From assembly GCF_014648675.1 (NCBI RefSeq), contig NZ_BMRO01000002.1, positions 540,355 through 604,354 of the forward strand: a stretch of 64,000 nt of DNA. Direction: 5' to 3'. This document shows, in pieces, positions 15,593 through 24,206 of this stretch; within the stretch, counting starts at the first letter, position 1; each line of letters starts with the position of its first letter. Origin of the DNA: Actinomadura livida. GTDB lineage: Bacteria > Actinomycetota > Actinomycetes > Streptosporangiales > Streptosporangiaceae. Under the pieces are notes generated by a model. It was not told the origin of the DNA. It did not search any database and saw only the letters and a list, made by a program, of their open reading frames with translations. The translations under genes and the position numbers were made by a program.

Positions 15593-16375
15593 TCAGCGGA
15601 CCCGGGCGGCGGCGAGCTGCCGCGCCAGCGCCGCCGGGGCCTCGGCGAGGGACGGGCCGTACCAGGTGAGGTGCCGGCCGTCGACGAGCGCGACGTCGGT
15701 CCCGGGGAAGGACTCGGGGCCGTCGTCCTCGGTGAACCGGTAGGGCTCGTCGGGGAGGACGACCAGGTCGGCGCCCGCCGCGTTCAGCTCCGCCAGGGCG
15801 ATCTTCGGGTAGCGCTCCGGGTGGCCCGCGTACACGTTGGCCACGCCCAGGCGGGACAGGACGTCCCCGGTGAAGGTGTCGCGGCCGACGACCATCCACG
15901 GCCGCCGCCAGATCGGGACGATGGCCCTGCGGCGCGTGCCCGGGGCGACGCCCGCCCAGACGCGGGACGCCTCGTCCAGCCAGCCCGGCACCGGGACCCG
16001 GCACGCCTCGGCGAGCATGCGGCGCAGCGACGCCAGCGCCTCGTCCACGGTGCGGATCTCCGTCATCCACACCGCGATGCCAGCCGCGCGCAGCGCCGCG
16101 ACGTCGGCGGGCCGGTTCTCCTCGGTGTTGCCGAGGACGACGTCGGGCCGCAGCTCCGCGATGCGGTCCAGGTCGGGGTTCTTCGTCCCCTTGACGCGCG
16201 GCACGTCCAGGTCCGCCGGGTGGGTGCACCAGTCGGTGGCCCCCGCGAGCAGGCCGGGCGCGGTGACCGCGACGGTCTCGGTCAGCGACGGGACGATCGA
16301 CACGACGCGGCGCACCCGGTCCGGGACGGGGACCGGGTGGCCGGTGTCGTCCAGCGGGGCCGTCAGCGGGGCCAT
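15593..16375 (-). CDS. Cobalamin/helical-backbone metal receptor protein without signal peptide
   Basis: 260 residues of the BtuF/helical backbone receptor fold: RRVVSIVPSLTETV at the N-terminal lobe, TDWCTHPADLDVPRVKGTKN, and ELRPDVVLGNTEENRPADVA. The C-terminal lobe has VANVYAGHPERYPKIALAEL. These proteins normally bind vitamin B12 or iron chelates outside the cell, but this one has no signal peptide or lipobox and begins MAPLTAPLDDTG. It starts six bases after icmF, a B12-dependent mutase, in the same operon. I infer a cytoplasmic B12-binding protein serving IcmF; a misplaced start is unlikely because icmF ends directly upstream. Confidence 0.8.
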   Translation of the reverse strand: MAPLTAPLDDTGHPVPVPDRVRRVVSIVPSLTETVAVTAPGLLAGATDWCTHPADLDVPRVKGTKNPDLDRIAELRPDVVLGNTEENRPADVAALRAAGIAVWMTEIRTVDEALASLRRMLAEACRVPVPGWLDEASRVWAGVAPGTRRRAIVPIWRRPWMVVGRDTFTGDVLSRLGVANVYAGHPERYPKIALAELNAAGADLVVLPDEPYRFTEDDGPESFPGTDVALVDGRHLTWYGPSLAEAPAALARQLAAARVR

Positions 16376-16381
16376 CGGCGG

Positions 16382-19300
16382 CTACACGTTGCGGCGGTAC
16401 TGCCCGCCGACCTCGAAGAACGCGTCGGTGATCTGCTGCAGGCTGCAGACGCGGGCGGCGTCCATCAGCACCGCGAACACGTTGCCGCCGGACCGGGCCG
16501 CGTCCTTGAGCGCGGCGATCGCCTCGCGCGCCTCGTCGCGGTGCGCCTCCTGGTAGCCGCGGACCCGGTCGAGCTGGGACCGCTTCTCCTCCTCGGTGGC
16601 GCGGGCCAACTCGATCGTGTCCGGCGTCCCGTCGGCGGCGTCCGGGCCGCGGAACGTGTTGACGCCGACGATCGGCAGGGAGCCGTCGTGCTTGCGCTGC
16701 TCGTACAGCATCGACTCGTCCTGGATGCGGCCGCGCTGGTAGCCGGTCTCCATCGCGCCGAGGACGCCGCCGCGCTCGCTGATGCGGTCGAACTCCGCCA
16801 GCACCGCCTCCTCGACGAGGTCGGTCAGCTCGTCGATGATGAACGACCCCTGCAGCGGGTTCTCGTTCATGGCGAGGCCCCACTCGCGGTTGATGACGAG
16901 CTGGATCGCCAGGGCGCGCCGCACCGACTCGGCCGTCGGCGTGGTCACGGCCTCGTCGTAGGCGTTGGTGTGCAGACTGTTGCAGTTGTCGTAGATGGCG
17001 ATGAGCGCCTGGAGCGTGGTGCGGATGTCGTTGAAGGCCATCTCCTGCGCGTGCAGGGACCGCCCGGACGTCTGCACGTGGTACTTGAGCTTCTGGCTGC
17101 GCTCGTTGGCGCCGTACCGGTCGCGCATGGCCACGGCCCAGATGCGGCGGGCGACGCGTCCGAGGACGCTGTACTCGGGGTCCATGCCGTTGGAGAAGAA
17201 GAAAGACAGGTTGGGGGCGAAGTCGTTCACGTCCATCCCGCGCGCCAGGTACGACTCGACGTACGTGAAGCCGTTGGCGAGGGTGAACGCGAGCTGGCTG
17301 ATGGGGTTCGCCCCGGCCTCGGCGATGTGGTAGCCGGAGATGGACACCGAGTAGAAGTTGCGGACGTTGTTGGCGATGAACCATTCCTGGATGTCGCCCA
17401 TCATCCGCAGCGAGAACTCGGTGGAGAAGATGCAGGTGTTCTGCCCCTGGTCCTCCTTGAGGATGTCGGCCTGCACGGTGCCGCGCACGGTGGACAGGAC
17501 GCGGGCGCGGATGGCGGCGGCCTCCTCCGCGGACGGCTCCCGCCCGTGCCCCTCGTAGAAGGCGTCGAGCCCCTGGTCGATGGCCGTGTTGAGGAAGAAC
17601 GCGAGGATCGTGGGCGCGGGGCCGTTGATCGTCATCGACACCGACGTCGTCGGCGCCACCAGGTCGAACCCGTCGTACAGGGCCTTCACGTCGTCCAGCG
17701 TGGCGATGGACACGCCGGACGTGCCGACCTTGCCGTACACGTCGGGACGCTCGTCCGGGTCCCGCCCGTACAGGGTGACCGAGTCGAACGCGGTCGACAG
17801 GCGGGTCGCGGGCTGGCCCTCCGACAGCAGCTTGAAGCGGCGGTTGGTGCGGAACGGATCGCCCTCCCCCGCGAACATGCGGGCGGGGTCCTCGTTGTCG
17901 CGCTTGAAGGGGAACACGCCGGCGGTGAACGGGAAGCGGCCCGGCAGGTTCTCGTTCCTCAGGAACCGCAGCAGCTCGCCGTGGTCGGTGTAGCGCGGGA
18001 GCGCGACGCGCGGGATGCGGCTGCCCGACAGGGACTCCCGGGTCAGGACCGTGCGGAGTTCCTTGTCGCGGATCCGGACGACCTGCTCGTCGCCCGAGTA
18101 CGCCTCCACGACCGCGGGCCACTCCTCCAGCAGCGCGGCGTTCTCCGGGGCGACGTCGCGGCGCGCGTTCTCCAGCAGGCCCTCGACCTCGGACGCGTCG
18201 GCGAGCTCCGCGCGCACCTCGTCCAGCCGCTGGACGCGCCGGACGGCCTCGATCTGCCGGACGGTCGCGGCGTGGTATCCGCGCACGGTCTCGGAGATGT
18301 CGGACAGGTACCGCACCCGGCCGGGCGGGATGATCGTCGCGGCGCCGGTGGAGACCTTCGTCGCGACCTTGGGCAGGGCGCCGTCCGCGAGCTCCAGCCC
18401 GTGCTCGCCGAGCAGCCCGCCCAGGTGCTGGTAGAGGGCGGTGACGCCGTCGTCGTCGAACGTGGCCGCGCTGGTGCCGAACACCGGCATGTCCTCGGGC
18501 CGCCGCCCGAACGCCTCCCGGTTCCGGATCAGCTGCCGCGACACGTCCCGCAGCGCGTCCGCCCCGCCGCGCCGCTCGAACTTGTTGATCGCGACCACGT
18601 CGGCGAAGTCGAGCATGTCGATCTTCTCCAGCTGGGACGCGGCGCCGAACTCGGGCGTCATCACGTACAGCGAGACGTCGACCAGCGGCACGATCGCCGC
18701 GTCGCCCTGCCCGATGCCGGGGGTCTCCAGGACGACCAGGTCGTAGCCGGCGGCCTTGCACGCGGTGACGATGTCCTCGATGCCGTCGGGCAGCTCCCGG
18801 GCGCCGCGGGTGGCCAGCGAGCGGAAGAAGACGCGGTCGCCGTCCAGCGCGTTCATCCGGATCCGGTCGCCGAGCAGCGCGCCGCCGCCGCGCCGCCGGG
18901 TGGGGTCGACGGCCAGCACCGCGACGCGCAGCCCGTCCCGCTGGTCGACGCGCAGCCGCCGCACCAGCTCGTCGGTGAGCGACGACTTCCCGGAACCGCC
19001 CGTCCCGGTGATGCCGAGGACGGGGACGCGCCGCCCGCGCGCCGCCTCCGCGAGCGCGGACCTGGCCTCGGCCGGGAGCTTCCCGGCCTGCAGGCAGGTG
19101 ATGGTCCGGGCCAGGGCGCGCCGGTCCCCCGCGAGCACGGCGTCCGCGGGGACGGGCTCGGCGGCGAGGTCGACGTCGCAGTCGCGCACCAGCTCGTTGA
19201 TCATGCCGGGCAGGCCGAGGCGCTGCCCGTCCTCGGGCGAGAAGATCCGCACGCCGGCCCCGGACAGCCGGGCGATCTCCTCGTAAACGATCACCCCGCC

Positions 19301-19609
19301 GCCCCCGCCGAAGACCTTGACGTGCTCGGCGCCCGCCTCCTTGAGGCTGCGCGACAGGTACTCGAAGTACTCGACGTGGCCGCCCTGGTAGGAGCTGATC
19401 GCCACGCCCTGCGCGTCCTCCTCCAGGACGGCGCCGACGACCTCGCGCACCGAGCGGTCGTGCCCCAGGTGCACCACCTCGGCGCCCTGGGACTGCAGGA
19501 TGCGCCGCATGATGTTGATGGCCGCGTCGTGGCCGTCGAACAGCGCCGCGGCCGTCACGAACCGCACCGGGTGCACCGGCGTGTGAAGCTCCCCCGTCAC
19601 CGTCCCCAC
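16382..19609 (-). CDS. icmF: Fused isobutyryl-CoA mutase
   Basis: 1075 residues, GTG start. IcmF interconverts isobutyryl- and n-butyryl-CoA using adenosylcobalamin, with its own G-protein chaperone built in. Order: B12-binding domain (DGHDAAINIMRR, cofactor His27), a MeaB-like GTPase with P-loop GTGGSGKSS (Lys208), a linker, and the large mutase barrel at the C-terminus (YTSGVFPFKR-like region reading FTAGVFPFKRDNEDPARMFA, then QLVINREWGLAMNENPLQGS). The length is normal for IcmF. It is divergent from a MarR regulator with a strong palindrome between them, and precedes a B12-receptor-like gene. It would feed valine- or butyrate-derived units into acyl-CoA metabolism. Confidence 0.95.
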   Translation of the reverse strand: MGTVTGELHTPVHPVRFVTAAALFDGHDAAINIMRRILQSQGAEVVHLGHDRSVREVVGAVLEEDAQGVAISSYQGGHVEYFEYLSRSLKEAGAEHVKVFGGGGGVIVYEEIARLSGAGVRIFSPEDGQRLGLPGMINELVRDCDVDLAAEPVPADAVLAGDRRALARTITCLQAGKLPAEARSALAEAARGRRVPVLGITGTGGSGKSSLTDELVRRLRVDQRDGLRVAVLAVDPTRRRGGGALLGDRIRMNALDGDRVFFRSLATRGARELPDGIEDIVTACKAAGYDLVVLETPGIGQGDAAIVPLVDVSLYVMTPEFGAASQLEKIDMLDFADVVAINKFERRGGADALRDVSRQLIRNREAFGRRPEDMPVFGTSAATFDDDGVTALYQHLGGLLGEHGLELADGALPKVATKVSTGAATIIPPGRVRYLSDISETVRGYHAATVRQIEAVRRVQRLDEVRAELADASEVEGLLENARRDVAPENAALLEEWPAVVEAYSGDEQVVRIRDKELRTVLTRESLSGSRIPRVALPRYTDHGELLRFLRNENLPGRFPFTAGVFPFKRDNEDPARMFAGEGDPFRTNRRFKLLSEGQPATRLSTAFDSVTLYGRDPDERPDVYGKVGTSGVSIATLDDVKALYDGFDLVAPTTSVSMTINGPAPTILAFFLNTAIDQGLDAFYEGHGREPSAEEAAAIRARVLSTVRGTVQADILKEDQGQNTCIFSTEFSLRMMGDIQEWFIANNVRNFYSVSISGYHIAEAGANPISQLAFTLANGFTYVESYLARGMDVNDFAPNLSFFFSNGMDPEYSVLGRVARRIWAVAMRDRYGANERSQKLKYHVQTSGRSLHAQEMAFNDIRTTLQALIAIYDNCNSLHTNAYDEAVTTPTAESVRRALAIQLVINREWGLAMNENPLQGSFIIDELTDLVEEAVLAEFDRISERGGVLGAMETGYQRGRIQDESMLYEQRKHDGSLPIVGVNTFRGPDAADGTPDTIELARATEEEKRSQLDRVRGYQEAHRDEAREAIAALKDAARSGGNVFAVLMDAARVCSLQQITDAFFEVGGQYRRNV

Positions 19610-19617
19610 CCCAAACC

Positions 19618-19637
19618 TTGGACATCCAATATTTGGA
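19618..19637. promoter_or_regulatory. TTGGA/TCCAA operator between icmF and marR
   Basis: TTGGAcaTCCAAtatTTGGA contains two overlapping inverted repeats in 20 bases. It lies in the 44-base gap between the divergent icmF and MarR genes, in AT-rich DNA. This is the arrangement expected for an autoregulating MarR protein that also controls icmF. Confidence 0.65.
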
Positions 19638-19653
19638 AGTTAAAGTAGTTTGC

Positions 19654-20184
19654 ATGCGCGAGCCGGTCAAGACCGCATACGGTGGGGCGGTGCCTCACAC
19701 CCCCGACCCGATCTCCGAGGCCCACCGCCAGTGGAGCCTGCGCTGGCCCGACCACGCCGACCACATGGCGGCCGTCACCTCCGTGATGCGGGCGCAGCAA
19801 CTCCTGCTGAGCCGGATCGAGGCCGTCCTCAAACCGTACGCGCTGACGTTCGCGGCCTACGAGGCGCTGCGCCTGCTCGCCTTCACCCGGACCGGGACGC
19901 TCCCCATGGGCAAGATGGGCACCCGCCTCATGGTCCACCCGGCCTCGGTCACCAACGTGATCGGCCGCCTGGAGCAGCGGGGGCTCGTCGGGCGCGGCCC
20001 CTCCCCCGACGACCGCCGGGTCGTGCTGGCCACCATCACCCAGGCCGGGCGCGACCTCGCCGAGGAGGCCACGCTCGCCCTCAACGAGTCGGGCTTCGGC
20101 ATCGCCGGCCTGCCCGCCGGGCAGGCCGCGGAGATCACGACGGCGCTGCGCGCCGTCCGCGTCTCCGCCGGGGACCTCGACTGA
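19654..20184 (+). CDS. MarR-family transcriptional regulator
   Basis: 176 residues. The winged helix core is visible: LTFAAYEALRLL, then LMVHPASVTNVIGRLEQRGL (recognition helix) and the wing RGPSPDDRRVVLATITQAG. I chose the ATG at 19654; a TTG 36 bases earlier would put the operator inside the gene. The divergent neighbour is icmF, so it likely controls isobutyryl-CoA mutase expression, perhaps in response to an acyl-CoA. Confidence 0.88.
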   Translation: MREPVKTAYGGAVPHTPDPISEAHRQWSLRWPDHADHMAAVTSVMRAQQLLLSRIEAVLKPYALTFAAYEALRLLAFTRTGTLPMGKMGTRLMVHPASVTNVIGRLEQRGLVGRGPSPDDRRVVLATITQAGRDLAEEATLALNESGFGIAGLPAGQAAEITTALRAVRVSAGDLD

Positions 20185-20277
20185 ACCTGCCGGGGGACTG
20201 ACCCTGCCGGGACGGAAGCGGCGGCAGCGCCGCGGGTACCTGCGGGACCGGCCGCGGATGCCCGGAATGACATCCCT

Positions 20278-20303
20278 TATGCTGCGGACACATCCGTTGT
20301 GTC
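20278..20303 (+). promoter_or_regulatory. -10 box and palindrome upstream of kynA
   Basis: TATGCT at 20278-20283 resembles a -10 element. Just downstream, GACACA/TGTGTC (20287-20292 with 20298-20303) is a perfect inverted repeat that would straddle the transcription start. A repressor binding here would block the kynA-kmo transcript. Confidence 0.45.
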
Positions 20304-20316
20304 GCAAGGAGGCGTG

Positions 20317-21132
20317 ATGGCGGATTCGCCGACAATGACGTACGGCGGCTACCTGAAGCTCGACGATCTGCTGGCCTGCCAGGAGCCGAAGACCCGGGCC
20401 CACGACGAGCTGCTCTTCGTGATCATCCACCAGGTCTACGAGCTGTGGTTCAAGCAGATCCTCCACGAGGCGGACCTCCTGCAGCGCAGGCTGGAGGACG
20501 GCAACAGCGCCGGGTCGCTGCACACCGCCCGCCGGATCGCCAAGATCCTCAAGACGGTCGTCGGGCAGCTGGACGTGCTGGAGACGATGACGCCCCGGCA
20601 GTTCGCCGCGTTCCGCGACGTCCTCGGATCGTCCAGCGGGTTCCAGAGCGAGCAGTTCCGCGAGATCGAGGCCGTCCTCGGGCGGCGCAAGTTCCCCGCC
20701 TCCGACCTGCGCGACGACGAGCGGCTCCAGGCCGCGGTGGCGCGCCGGTCCGTGTTCGACTCCCTGCTGCGCTACCTGGACGGCCACGGCCTCCCCATCC
20801 CGCGCGAGGCCTTGGAACGCGACACGTCCCGGCCCTGGGAGCCCGACCCCGGGGTGCAGAAGGCGCTGCTCACCGTCTACGCCGACGAGTCCGGGCCCGC
20901 CGCCGAGGTCTGCGAGGCGCTCGTCGACGTGGACGAGGGCGTCCAGGAGTGGCGGTACCGGCACCTGAAGATGGTCGAGCGGACGATCGGCGCGAAGATC
21001 GGCACGGGCGGGTCGGCCGGCGCCGACTACCTGCGCCGCACGCTGTTCGCCCCCTCCTTCCCCGACCTGTGGGAGGTCCGCTCGCAGACCGAGGCGCCGG
21101 GCGGCGCGGAGGTCCCCGCCGATGGCGGCTGA
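20317..21132 (+). CDS. kynA: Tryptophan 2,3-dioxygenase
   Basis: 271 residues; haem enzyme opening the indole ring of tryptophan to N-formylkynurenine, the first step of the kynurenine pathway. TMTYGGYLKLDDLLACQ and DELLFVIIHQVYELWFKQIL are diagnostic. FQSEQFREIE and the RYRHLKMVERTIG block containing the haem-ligand histidine follow. The ATG at 20317 has an AAGGAGG site. The next gene (kynurenine 3-monooxygenase) overlaps by 11 bases, so the two are translated from one mRNA. No formamidase or kynureninase gene was found in the window. Confidence 0.93.
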   Translation: MADSPTMTYGGYLKLDDLLACQEPKTRAHDELLFVIIHQVYELWFKQILHEADLLQRRLEDGNSAGSLHTARRIAKILKTVVGQLDVLETMTPRQFAAFRDVLGSSSGFQSEQFREIEAVLGRRKFPASDLRDDERLQAAVARRSVFDSLLRYLDGHGLPIPREALERDTSRPWEPDPGVQKALLTVYADESGPAAEVCEALVDVDEGVQEWRYRHLKMVERTIGAKIGTGGSAGADYLRRTLFAPSFPDLWEVRSQTEAPGGAEVPADGG

Positions 21133-22432
21133 CGGCGGCGAGCGGATCGCGATCGTCGGCGCGGGCCTCGCGGGCTGCCTGCTGGCGGTGCTGCTGGGCC
21201 GGCGCGGCGTCCCGGTGACGGTGTACGAGCGGCGTCCCGACCCGCGGGTCTCCGGCGCCGAGCGCGGGCGGTCGATCAACCTGGCGATCTCCGCCCGCGG
21301 CCTCGCCGCGCTGGAGGAGGTGGGCCTGCGGGACCGGTGCCTCAAACTGGCCCTGCCGATGCACGGGCGGATGGTGCACCCGCCGGTCGGGGCGACGAAC
21401 TTCCAGCCCTACAGCGCGGACGGCGAGCGCGCCATCAACTCCATCGGCCGCGCCGACCTCAACCGGTCGCTGCTCGACACCGCCGAGGCCACGCCCGGCG
21501 TCACGCTCCGGTTCTCCTCGCGCGTCACCGGCGTGGACATCGACGCCGGCACGGTGCTGTTCCAGGACGCCCCGGCCGAACGGGCCGACGTCATCCTTGC
21601 CGGGGACGGCGCCTACAGCGCGGTCCGCCGGTCCCTCGACCTGGACGTCGACACCGACTTCCTGGAGCACGGCTACAAGGAGCTGACGATCCCGCCGAGG
21701 GACGGCGAGTTCGCGCTCGACCCGGACGCGCTGCACATCTGGCCGCGGGGCACCTCGATGATGATCGCGCTGCCGAACCTCGACCGGTCGTTCACCTGCA
21801 CGCTGTTCTGGCCGAAGGACGACTTCGCCGCGCTCGACACGCCGGAGAAGGTCACCGCGTACTTCGAGCGCCACTATCCCGACGCCGCGGGCCTCATGCC
21901 CGCCCTGCTGGACGACTACGCGCACAATCCGATCGGGTCGCTGGTGACCGTGTGGTCCTGGCCGTGGACGCGGCGGGGCGACGGCGCCGTCGTCGCGCTG
22001 CTGGGCGACGCCGCGCACGCGATCGTCCCGTTCTACGGGCAGGGCGCCAACTGCGCGTTCGAGGACTGCATCGAGATCGACCGGTGCCTCGCCGAGACCG
22101 GCGGCGACTGGACGCGGGCGCTGGAGCGCTACCAGGAGCGGCGCAAGGCCAACACCGACGCGATCGCCGAGATGGCGCTCGACAACTTCATCGAGATGCG
22201 CGACCGCGTGGCGTCCCCGGTGCACCGGGCGAAGCAGGCCGCGACGCACGCGCTGGAGCGCCGCCTGGCCGGACGGTACGTGTCCCGCTACGAGCTGGTC
22301 TCGTTCTCGACGATGCCGTACGCGCGGATCCCGGCGCGGCTCAGGCGCCAGAACCTGGTCCTCGCCGGCGCCGCGGCGGGCACCGCGGCGCTCCTCGCGC
22401 TGACCGCCCGCGCGCTCCGCCGGCGGCGCTGA
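21122..22432 (+). CDS. kmo: Kynurenine 3-monooxygenase
   Basis: 436-residue FAD-dependent aromatic hydroxylase converting kynurenine to 3-hydroxykynurenine. IVGAGLAGCLLAVLLGRRG is the FAD-binding Rossmann start and LLGDAAHAIVPFYGQGANC is the second FAD motif. SGAERGRSINLAIS is characteristic of KMO. The C-terminus carries a hydrophobic helix (LVLAGAAAGTAALLALTA) and an RRRR tail, resembling the membrane tether of mitochondrial and some bacterial KMOs. It overlaps kynA, so tryptophan is channelled to 3-hydroxykynurenine. Convergent with the MFS gene eight bases downstream. Confidence 0.92.
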   Translation: MAADGGERIAIVGAGLAGCLLAVLLGRRGVPVTVYERRPDPRVSGAERGRSINLAISARGLAALEEVGLRDRCLKLALPMHGRMVHPPVGATNFQPYSADGERAINSIGRADLNRSLLDTAEATPGVTLRFSSRVTGVDIDAGTVLFQDAPAERADVILAGDGAYSAVRRSLDLDVDTDFLEHGYKELTIPPRDGEFALDPDALHIWPRGTSMMIALPNLDRSFTCTLFWPKDDFAALDTPEKVTAYFERHYPDAAGLMPALLDDYAHNPIGSLVTVWSWPWTRRGDGAVVALLGDAAHAIVPFYGQGANCAFEDCIEIDRCLAETGGDWTRALERYQERRKANTDAIAEMALDNFIEMRDRVASPVHRAKQAATHALERRLAGRYVSRYELVSFSTMPYARIPARLRRQNLVLAGAAAGTAALLALTARALRRRR

Positions 22433-22439
22433 CCCGGGG

Positions 22440-23861
22440 TCAGCCCCGGTGGGCGCGGCGGTCGGCGAGCAGGTCGGCGACGGCCGCCGCCAGCGCCGCG
22501 AGCACGAACACCAGGATGACGACCAGCCCGCGCCGGAACGCGGCCGCCCAGTCCCCGCCCGTCCCGGCGAGGGCGGCGAAGAACACGTAGCCGACGGCGG
22601 CGATGCCGACCGCCGTGCCGACGCGCTGGCCGGTCTGCAGCACGCCCGCCGCGCTGCCGCCCTCGGTGAAGGGCACCTCCGACAGCGTGATCGTCTGGTT
22701 GGGCGCGATGACGAGGCCGCTGCCGAGGCCCGCCACCAGCAGCGGCGCCGCGATCGCCCACGCCACGCCGCTCCCGGGGTTCAGCTCGACCGCCACCCAC
22801 GCCGCGGCGATGCCCGCCACCACGAGCGCGAGGCCGCCGGCGACGATCGCGCGCCCGAACCGCGCGACGAGCCGTCCCCCGGCGAGGGACCCGAACCCCG
22901 ATCCCACCGCGAACGGCGTCATCGCGAAGCCCGCGCCGAGCGCGCTGTAGCCCAGCCCGCTCTGCAGGTAGAGGGTGAGGATGAAGAAGATCGCGGTGAA
23001 CCCCGCGAAGTACAGCAGCGCGATCGTCGAGCCCAGCGCGTACGAGCGGAACCGGAACAGCGCCAGGTCGATCATCGGCGTCCTGGCCCGGCGCTCCCAC
23101 GCGGCGAACGCGGCGATCAGCACCGCGCCCGCGAGGACCAGGAGCCACTTCAGGTCGCTCCGCCACTGCTGCTCCTGGACGAGCGGCAGCAGCAGGCACA
23201 CGACGCCCGCGCCGAGCAGCAGCACCCCGATCGGGTCGAGGCCCTGCCGCTCCCCGTAGACGGGGGCGGGCAGCAGCCGCCAGGCCAGCACCAGTGCGAC
23301 CACTCCGACCGGGACGTTGACGTAGAACACCCAGCGCCAGCCCTCCTCGGGGCCGGCGAGGGAGATCAGCCCGCCGCCGAGCATCGGGCCGACGGCGGTC
23401 GCGATGCCGATGACGGCGCCGAGCGCGCCGAACGCCCGCCCCCGGTCGGCCCCGCGGAAGAGCTGCTGGATGAGGCCCGCGACCTGCGGGTTGATGATGC
23501 CGCCCGCCACGCCCTGCACGAGCCGGGCCAGGACGAGCATCAGCACCGACTGCGCGATCCCGGCCAGGGCGCTCGCCGCGGTGAACAGGGCGAGGCCGAA
23601 CATGAACACGGCGCGGCGGCTGCGGGCGTCGCCGAGCCGCCCGGCGGGCACCAGGACGAGGCCGAACGTCAGCGCGTAGCCCGACAGGATCCACTGCAGC
23701 CCCGCCTCGGACGCGTCCAGCCCGTCGCGGATCGAGGGCAGCGCCACGTTGACGATGCTGACGTCCAGCAGCGTCATGAACGCCGCGACGAGGCAGACGG
23801 AGAGCGCCTGCCAGCGGCGCCGCCGGTCCCAGCCGGAGGTGTCGGTGGGCTCGCTCCGCAC
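22440..23861 (-). CDS. MFS drug exporter, DHA2 (EmrB/QacA) type
   Basis: 473 residues with about 14 hydrophobic helices, typical of proton-driven multidrug exporters. Helix 1 has FMTLLDVSIVNVALPSIRDG, with the DHA2-type Asp in the first membrane helix. Motif A appears as GRLGDARSRRAVF and motif C as GAVIGIATAVGPMLGGG. The start is GTG. Facing kmo with a gap of only eight bases, it is separately transcribed. The substrate is unknown. No regulator lies next to it. Confidence 0.88.
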   Translation of the reverse strand: MRSEPTDTSGWDRRRRWQALSVCLVAAFMTLLDVSIVNVALPSIRDGLDASEAGLQWILSGYALTFGLVLVPAGRLGDARSRRAVFMFGLALFTAASALAGIAQSVLMLVLARLVQGVAGGIINPQVAGLIQQLFRGADRGRAFGALGAVIGIATAVGPMLGGGLISLAGPEEGWRWVFYVNVPVGVVALVLAWRLLPAPVYGERQGLDPIGVLLLGAGVVCLLLPLVQEQQWRSDLKWLLVLAGAVLIAAFAAWERRARTPMIDLALFRFRSYALGSTIALLYFAGFTAIFFILTLYLQSGLGYSALGAGFAMTPFAVGSGFGSLAGGRLVARFGRAIVAGGLALVVAGIAAAWVAVELNPGSGVAWAIAAPLLVAGLGSGLVIAPNQTITLSEVPFTEGGSAAGVLQTGQRVGTAVGIAAVGYVFFAALAGTGGDWAAAFRRGLVVILVFVLAALAAAVADLLADRRAHRG

Positions 23862-23943
23862 TGCAGCGTCCTAACCGTGAGGCCGATGGGTGAAACACGA
23901 GCCCGGGAGCCTCCCGCGCGTCCGGCTGTGCCACAGTTGGCCG

Positions 23944-24186
23944 ATGACCGACTCCGCTCCGGGAACCGGCCCCGACGAAATGCTGTGCTCCGCCAAGGGC
24001 TGCCGCGCCGACGCCGTGTGGGCGCTGCGCTGGAACAACCCGAAGATCCACACACCGGATCGGCGGAAGATCTGGCTCGCCTGCGACGCGCACCGCGAGA
24101 GCCTGTCGGCGTTCCTGTCCCGCCGCGACTTCCTGAAGGACGTCGTGCCCGTCGCGGACCGGGAGGCTCCCCCGGCCGGGGGCTAG
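23944..24186 (+). CDS. Small Cys/His protein, possibly zinc-binding
   Basis: 80 residues. MLCSAKGCRADAVWALRWN followed by ACDAHRESLSAFLS gives a C-x4-C ... C-x2-H spacing that would fit one metal site. The middle NPKIHTPDRRKIWLAC looks strongly conserved in character. I recall similar small proteins in other actinomycetes, sometimes mislabelled acetone carboxylase; this one is far too short for that enzyme. Divergent from the MFS gene and convergent with the DUF6457 gene. The function is not known. Confidence 0.72.
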   Translation: MTDSAPGTGPDEMLCSAKGCRADAVWALRWNNPKIHTPDRRKIWLACDAHRESLSAFLSRRDFLKDVVPVADREAPPAGG

Positions 24187-24206
24187 CAGCCCTCCCGGCG
24201 CCCGGG

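Noticed and set aside
15671..19648. A 1325-codon plus-strand frame opposite icmF
   Set aside because: Antisense to a well-supported gene; composition (Val/Gly/Arg/Asp/His) is what GC-rich third positions produce on the opposite strand.
15432..19670. A 1412-codon minus-strand frame overlapping icmF
   Set aside because: It reads Arg/Gly/Pro/Ala repeats with no recognisable domain. It is the out-of-frame shadow of icmF, which has full domain matches in another frame.
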